Shown: piece by piece, positions 60,295-64,000 of the stretch | How the letters are laid out: each line of letters begins with the position of its first letter | Numbering within the stretch: the stretch's first letter is position 1 | Source of the DNA: Argyresthia goedartella | Taxonomy: Eukaryota > Arthropoda > Insecta > Lepidoptera > Argyresthiidae | Length of the DNA: 64,000 bases | Assembly (NCBI GenBank): GCA_949825045.1 | Contig: OX463820.1 | Coordinates: forward strand, 5,282,501-5,346,500 | Direction: 5' to 3' | Program-made: the position numbers and the translations under genes | The notes under the pieces: generated by a model | Told to the model about the DNA's origin: nothing | Seen by the model: only the letters and a program-made list of their open reading frames with translations | Database searches by the model: none

Positions 60295-60298
60295 AAAC

Positions 60299-60721
60299 GC
60301 CCCTCCCACACTGCTCAACTACTAGATTGCTTAACCAGTTGAGCAGCAGGATATAGTTTGTATTACCGAACATTTTATGCTGTATAGCTCAACTATTTTT
60401 TGCTCAACTTAGTTTATCAGTAGATTATCCTGTTCCATTCTTCCCCACCGCACAACTATATTTAATTCATTTCTATATTGGAGGAGGTTAATTCTTAAAA
60501 TTCAAAAGTAAGTAGTATCTAAAACGTGTACTTTTATTTAAATATTATGAGTATTCTACTATATCCTAACACTTTGGCTCCATCTGGTTATGTCCATTGC
60601 TTGTGATTGGAACCCACTGCTCAGCTATTCATAGATGAGCAATTACCAGTTGAGCGGTTGGTATTACCCACTGCTGAACTTTATGCAGTTGAGCAATTTA
60701 GTTGAGCAGTGGGGAAGAAGC
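60299..60721. mobile_element. Non-autonomous TIR element in the BBS1 3' UTR
   Basis: A 423-bp element is flanked by the 10-bp direct repeat GCCTAGAAAC (60289-60298 and 60722-60731). The two ends are imperfect inverted repeats, sharing CACTGCTCAACTA next to a C/T-rich tip, and more inverted GCTCAACT / AGTTGAGC motifs lie inside. No coding capacity was seen. The 9-10 bp duplication fits a MULE-like or similar DNA transposon. The element begins 4 bp after the BBS1 stop codon. Confidence 0.85.
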
Positions 60722-60735
60722 GCCTAGAAACTAGA

Positions 60736-60866
60736 AATAAATAGAGAATTGGTCTAAGTATTTGTTGTATTATCCTGTCCATCCTAGGTTTTCTGGAATA
60801 AATCTCTTGTGAGACGTCGTACCTGTATTTTCCATTTATGGTTAACTATTGTTTTGTGCGAATAAA
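60736..60866 (+). terminator. BBS1: BBS1 candidate poly(A) signals
   Basis: Three AATAAA hexamers lie at 60736, 60797 and 60861, all downstream of the inserted element. The first is only 5 bp beyond the target duplication. Before the insertion it would have sat about 10 bp after the stop codon, so the later two are more likely the working signals. Confidence 0.55.
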
Positions 60867-60869
60867 CAG

Positions 60870-61149
60870 AAAGTAAAGTAGTTGTGTTATTGTTTTAACA
60901 CTGATAACTTGAAGGCTAGACTAGATTAAGCTGTAATAGATTAATATAGATTGGTAGCAGGAAAATTATTTCAAATTGACGATATGAAATCGATATGAAA
61001 TTGCACGTTGATGGGTGGATTAATAACTAAAGTCACAATAATATCGTAGCCTAAACTAGACGGTAGTTCAGTTTCTATGACGCACTTTATCGATGAACGT
61101 CTCGAAAATTCGACAAAGCTGTCGTGTTGTCTAGCACCAATATCGGTAT
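60870..61149. other. No feature seen
   Basis: Intergenic sequence downstream of BBS1 without recognisable motifs. Confidence 0.5.
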
Positions 61150-61920
61150 TTACCCCAAAATTTACCCTTATTCGGTGAATGGCAGATTCTGGAAACGGCA
61201 GATTCGGGCAATGGCAAATTCTTAAAACTCTAGAAATCGTATAGTCAGCAGCTACGGTCCCTTTCGAAGGTTTAGGAGCCGGTAATGATGCGATATCGTT
61301 TAACTAACAAGCGCTTTCCCAGATGGGGAAGTAATGGCACAGCACAACGATACCAGTCACAATATCAAGCTTTTTCTCAGAAGGGGTGGCAGAGGCACAT
61401 TTTGACGTGTCACTATTTTAGACAGCTTTTACTGTTATTGTTGATATTTGTTGAAATATAATTAAATTAATTTGGGCAAATATTTGTTTGATAAGAACGG
61501 ATGTTTGTACCCTAGTCATGGTTGTTTATCTATCTAAGTATAATATTTATCTATATAAGTATGTGTATCGTTGTCTAGTACCCAAGATACAGGGAATCCT
61601 AGTTTGGGGCTAGATCAATGTGTGTAAACAGTGTCCAAGGTATTGCTATTATTGCTATTGCTATTGTTATTGTGACTGGTATAGCCGCACTGTGCCTCTG
61701 TCACCCCATCTGGGAAAATACATGTTAATGTGACTGATATGGCTGTGCTATGCCTCTTCCACTCTATCTGAAAAAAGGCGTGTTATATAAACGATTTCGC
61801 GTCATACCGAATGCGATTTATTACTTAACTGTACATCTACCGTTTCCCGAATCTGCCGTTTCCAGGATCTGCTATTTACAGAATCTGCCATTCACCGAAT
61901 ATTTAAAAATTTACCATCGA
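61150..61920. mobile_element. Foldback element with internal repeats and a SINE in its centre
   Basis: The outer arms are ATTCGGTGAATGGCAGATTC (61163 onwards) and its complement GAATCTGCCATTCACCGAAT (61880-61899), with further copies of GGCAGATTC on each side. The inner arms share CCCAGATGGGG, GGCAGAGGCACA and ACCAGTCAC in opposite orientation (61318-61410 and 61675-61775). A SINE occupies the middle. Confidence 0.75.
61470..61680 (+). mobile_element. SINE, body and tail
   Basis: Matches 46805-46950 in inverted orientation: CAAATATTTGTTTGATAAGA, ACCCTAGTCATGGTTG, GTTTGGGGCTAGATCAATGT, then a tail of GCTATT/GTTATT units. The tRNA-like head is missing. Confidence 0.8.
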
Positions 61921-63075
61921 ACTAGTCCGTAAACCGTCCGTCCGTAAACAAATAAAATACAGGCGATAGAGGTAGTAATAGTATGCAATATTTATGCTGA
62001 TATTCATACAGATAGGAGCCCGGTAAAGAAAGAGAAAATTACTGCTTTAATGTTGGTACCTTGCGTCAAATCCGATAGTTCTGATTTTTTGCTGACTTGT
62101 TTAGGATGTTGACCTAATGAATAATCCAAGTTTGTGACCTCAAGCGCCGAAGACAACCTTGTCGATTCCAAGCCATGCTTAACAATATAACAGTCTTCAA
62201 AGAAAATATGCCGCTTTTTTATTATAATTCCTGTATTCACGCTAAACACGCGCTAAAACTATTGTTAAGTAAATACTACTAGTTTTGTGAAGTAAATAGT
62301 TTTAGCCCCCCCCATTTTGGCATTTTTGGGGTTCCGTACCACAAAGCGAAAAAAAATAACCTTTTAGGATCAATTCGTTGGCTGTCTGTCTGTCAGCTAG
62401 CAGAGGGTGCTGCGAAGTAAACATTGAGGTCCGGAACATTATTTAATATTAACTAACTACTTACAATTAAACTATCTGTATACAGTGCTATCCGTACATA
62501 TTAAACCGATTACGTTGTGATATTGTTATCCAGTTAATAAACATAGTATAAACAAGAATTTTGTGAAATCATTAAGTGACATTCCAAAAATCACCAAAAC
62601 AGTGAAATACACTCAGAAAATCATCTAGTGCCTAGTTAATTAATAATAATAAATGTGTGAAAGCAGTGAATATAAATATCTGTGTCATACATAAACATTT
62701 ATCTACTAAATAAAAGATCATTACATTCGATACATAAGTTGACACAACAACAACATAATATAAATATCTATGGAAGGACAATCTGACTAAATGACTGAAA
62801 GTAGACCATTACGGCGCAATTATGGTATGTTATACAGCACAGTGACAATAGATGTCGCTTGTAAGCGCCGAAGCTATTAAGAAATTTCACAGTTAACTGT
62901 TACATCTACTGTCGCGGGCGTATACGTATCACACGCGCTTCTCACGCAAGAATCCGCGGTTCGATTCTTACACAAGGAATTAGCATTTTGTAATTTTTAG
63001 CAATGGAGGCAAGTGACACCTCGTTAAACTTCGTTTACTCACAAAGGAGGAAGAACATACAAGCAAGCATGAGTA
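61921..63075. other. No gene recognised; one tRNA-like B box
   Basis: Mostly unremarkable. 62330-62400 has GGGGTTCCGTACCACAAAGC and CTGTCTGTCTGTCAG, probably an R1 end. Around 62965-62976 GGTTCGATTCT resembles a polymerase III B box, with GTATACGTATCACACGCGC upstream but no cloverleaf. Confidence 0.4.
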
Positions 63076-63597
63076 TGAGAGTTGTAGTGTTATGCTACTT
63101 ACATGCCATTTTCCAGTCTGCTTTGATGGTCTGCATTTATCTCACAGCTGGATATTTCGTATCACCTTTATTTGCATAGGACCCTGTAACGTTTTAAACC
63201 ATAAGAACACAATAACAAATCATTTTCACTTCGTATTTTCACACTATCAGCACTGTTAAATCGATGTCGAAGGGGTTTACCTTTGGTGACCTTGTATTTG
63301 GCTTTCTCCGAAACTCTGCAATCTCGGGCTTCGTGCGCGCTGGTGCGATACCTTTTTAAGTATCTGTAACTGTCCCAATTTTCATTGTTATCTTGTTGTT
63401 TTCTCTATTACGAGCCTGAAACCAAAATCTGATATATTGATGTCGTTGTTTATCTGGTTGTCATGGCAATGTCCATTCAAACTCATTAGCGGTCTGATAT
63501 GTTTACTTCAATACTTTTACAAAAATACTTTTTCCCTCTTGGCCATTCACAAAAATTGCTTTTAATTTAAATAATTTTTAGAACTCTCCAAAAAGGG

Positions 63598-63637
63598 TAT
63601 AAAAGCGCAACATTTCTGAAATTGGGGAGTCTCACTT
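63598..63637 (+). promoter_or_regulatory. TATA box and initiator
   Basis: GGGTATAAAAGCGC at 63595-63608, with TCACTTCAG at 63632-63640, the right distance for a TATA-Inr core promoter. Confidence 0.6.
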
Positions 63638-63739
63638 CAGCTCTTGAAGAAGAAGCATCACCTAAAGGCCTTATCCCGGGGCCGCACTGCCCCGGGATCC
63701 TGCGAGCCTCTGCTGAGTCGCCTACGGTTTGCTGCTGCT

Positions 63740-63910
63740 GCCTTACTGCCGTCTCCAACCACCTATATCCCGACGTGCTGCCGTCTCCAACCACCTATAC
63801 TCTGTTGTGCTGCCGTCTCCAACCACCTATACTCTGGCGTGCTGCCGTCTCCAACCATCTATACCCTGACGTACTGTCGTCTCCAACCACCTATACCCTG
63901 ACGTGCTGCT
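63740..63910 (+). repeat. 32-bp minisatellite, 5 units
   Basis: GCCGTCTCCAACCACCTATA recurs at 63748, 63780, 63812, 63844 and 63876 (GTCG in the last), exactly 32 bp apart. The period is not a multiple of 3, so the open frame across it is not a protein repeat. Confidence 0.95.
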
Positions 63911-64000
63911 GCCTTCAAGCCACCTCATACACCTCCTCCGGATCTCCAGCTACTCACAACTACTCCAGGCTCCGGGCACCACCGCCGCGTGCTCCCTGTT

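Larger units (their letters stand above)
56725..59185 (-). mobile_element. LINE family C, second long copy, decayed
   Basis: Minus strand, in order: ORF1 (59170-58406), endonuclease remnants (58272-58090), linker and first half of the polymerase (57902-57192), and the polymerase core (57062-56760) ending just after a changed catalytic motif (FTDDLKL). The 3' part is lost. A (TA)n expansion at 57343-57394 sits inside the polymerase frame. Confidence 0.88.
63080..64000 (+). mobile_element. Possible LTR retrotransposon 5' end (promoter and leader), runs off the window
   Basis: TATAAAA at 63598-63604 is followed about 30 bp later by a TCACTT initiator-like site (63632) and a leader that includes a 10-bp hairpin (ATCCCGGGGC / GCCCCGGGAT, about 63673-63698) and a minisatellite. 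A TGT near 63083 might be the LTR start. This layout is like BEL/Pao-type LTRs, but the second LTR, primer binding site and pol genes are outside the window. It could also be an ordinary host promoter. Confidence 0.35.

Noticed and set aside
63644..63901. 85-codon frame with PSPTTY/LQPPI repeats as a secreted repeat protein
   Set aside because: The 32-bp period changes frame each unit, and the frame starts inside a promoter leader.

Overview
The window is eukaryotic, almost certainly from a moth or butterfly. It is AT-rich, its genes are split by GT-AG introns, and it is crowded with insect-type LINEs, tRNA-derived SINEs and foldback elements. A terminal exon resembling gallerimycin, a lepidopteran defensin, supports this. 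There is no bacterial-style operon, no rRNA gene and no convincing functional tRNA gene.

The only clearly intact host gene is BBS1, which encodes a ciliary BBSome subunit. It runs on the + strand as 12 coding exons from 9072 to 60294. The exons join in frame into 612 codons plus a stop, close to the usual length of the family. A perfect palindromic X-box (RFX/DAF-19 type) lies about 100 bp upstream of its ATG. The exons total only 1.8 kb. Introns 5 (16 kb) and 11 (22 kb) are swollen by nested mobile elements, and elements also touch working parts of the gene. The end of exon 6 with its splice donor is triplicated in tandem, a SINE ends 15 nt before exon 11, and a 423-bp TIR element sits right after the stop codon with the stop inside its target-site duplication.

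Layout: 1-9 kb is LINE and repeat debris, an X-box and a possible THAP first exon. 9-13.4 kb holds BBS1 exons 1-5. 13.5-29.6 kb is intron 5, with a nearly full LINE (family A), CR1-like fragments (family B), the defensin-like exon on the minus strand, a broken LINE with an OTU protease domain, and a TIR element carrying unexplained GC-rich sequence. 29.7-38 kb holds exons 6-11 with SINEs, a second family A copy and a hAT remnant. 38-60 kb is intron 11. It holds two large Jockey-like LINEs (family C), a two-ORF LINE with a possible -1 frameshift signal (family D), and an apparently complete Mutator-like (MULE) transposon with an intron, 72-bp identical inner TIRs and a 9-bp target duplication inside another LINE. 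Exon-like fragments of a SAM-like gene are also there. 60-64 kb holds the BBS1 3' end, a foldback element, and a promoter-like stretch with a 32-bp minisatellite that may be an LTR.

All clades are judged by eye from motifs. Family letters A-D are local labels for sequences that match each other within this window.
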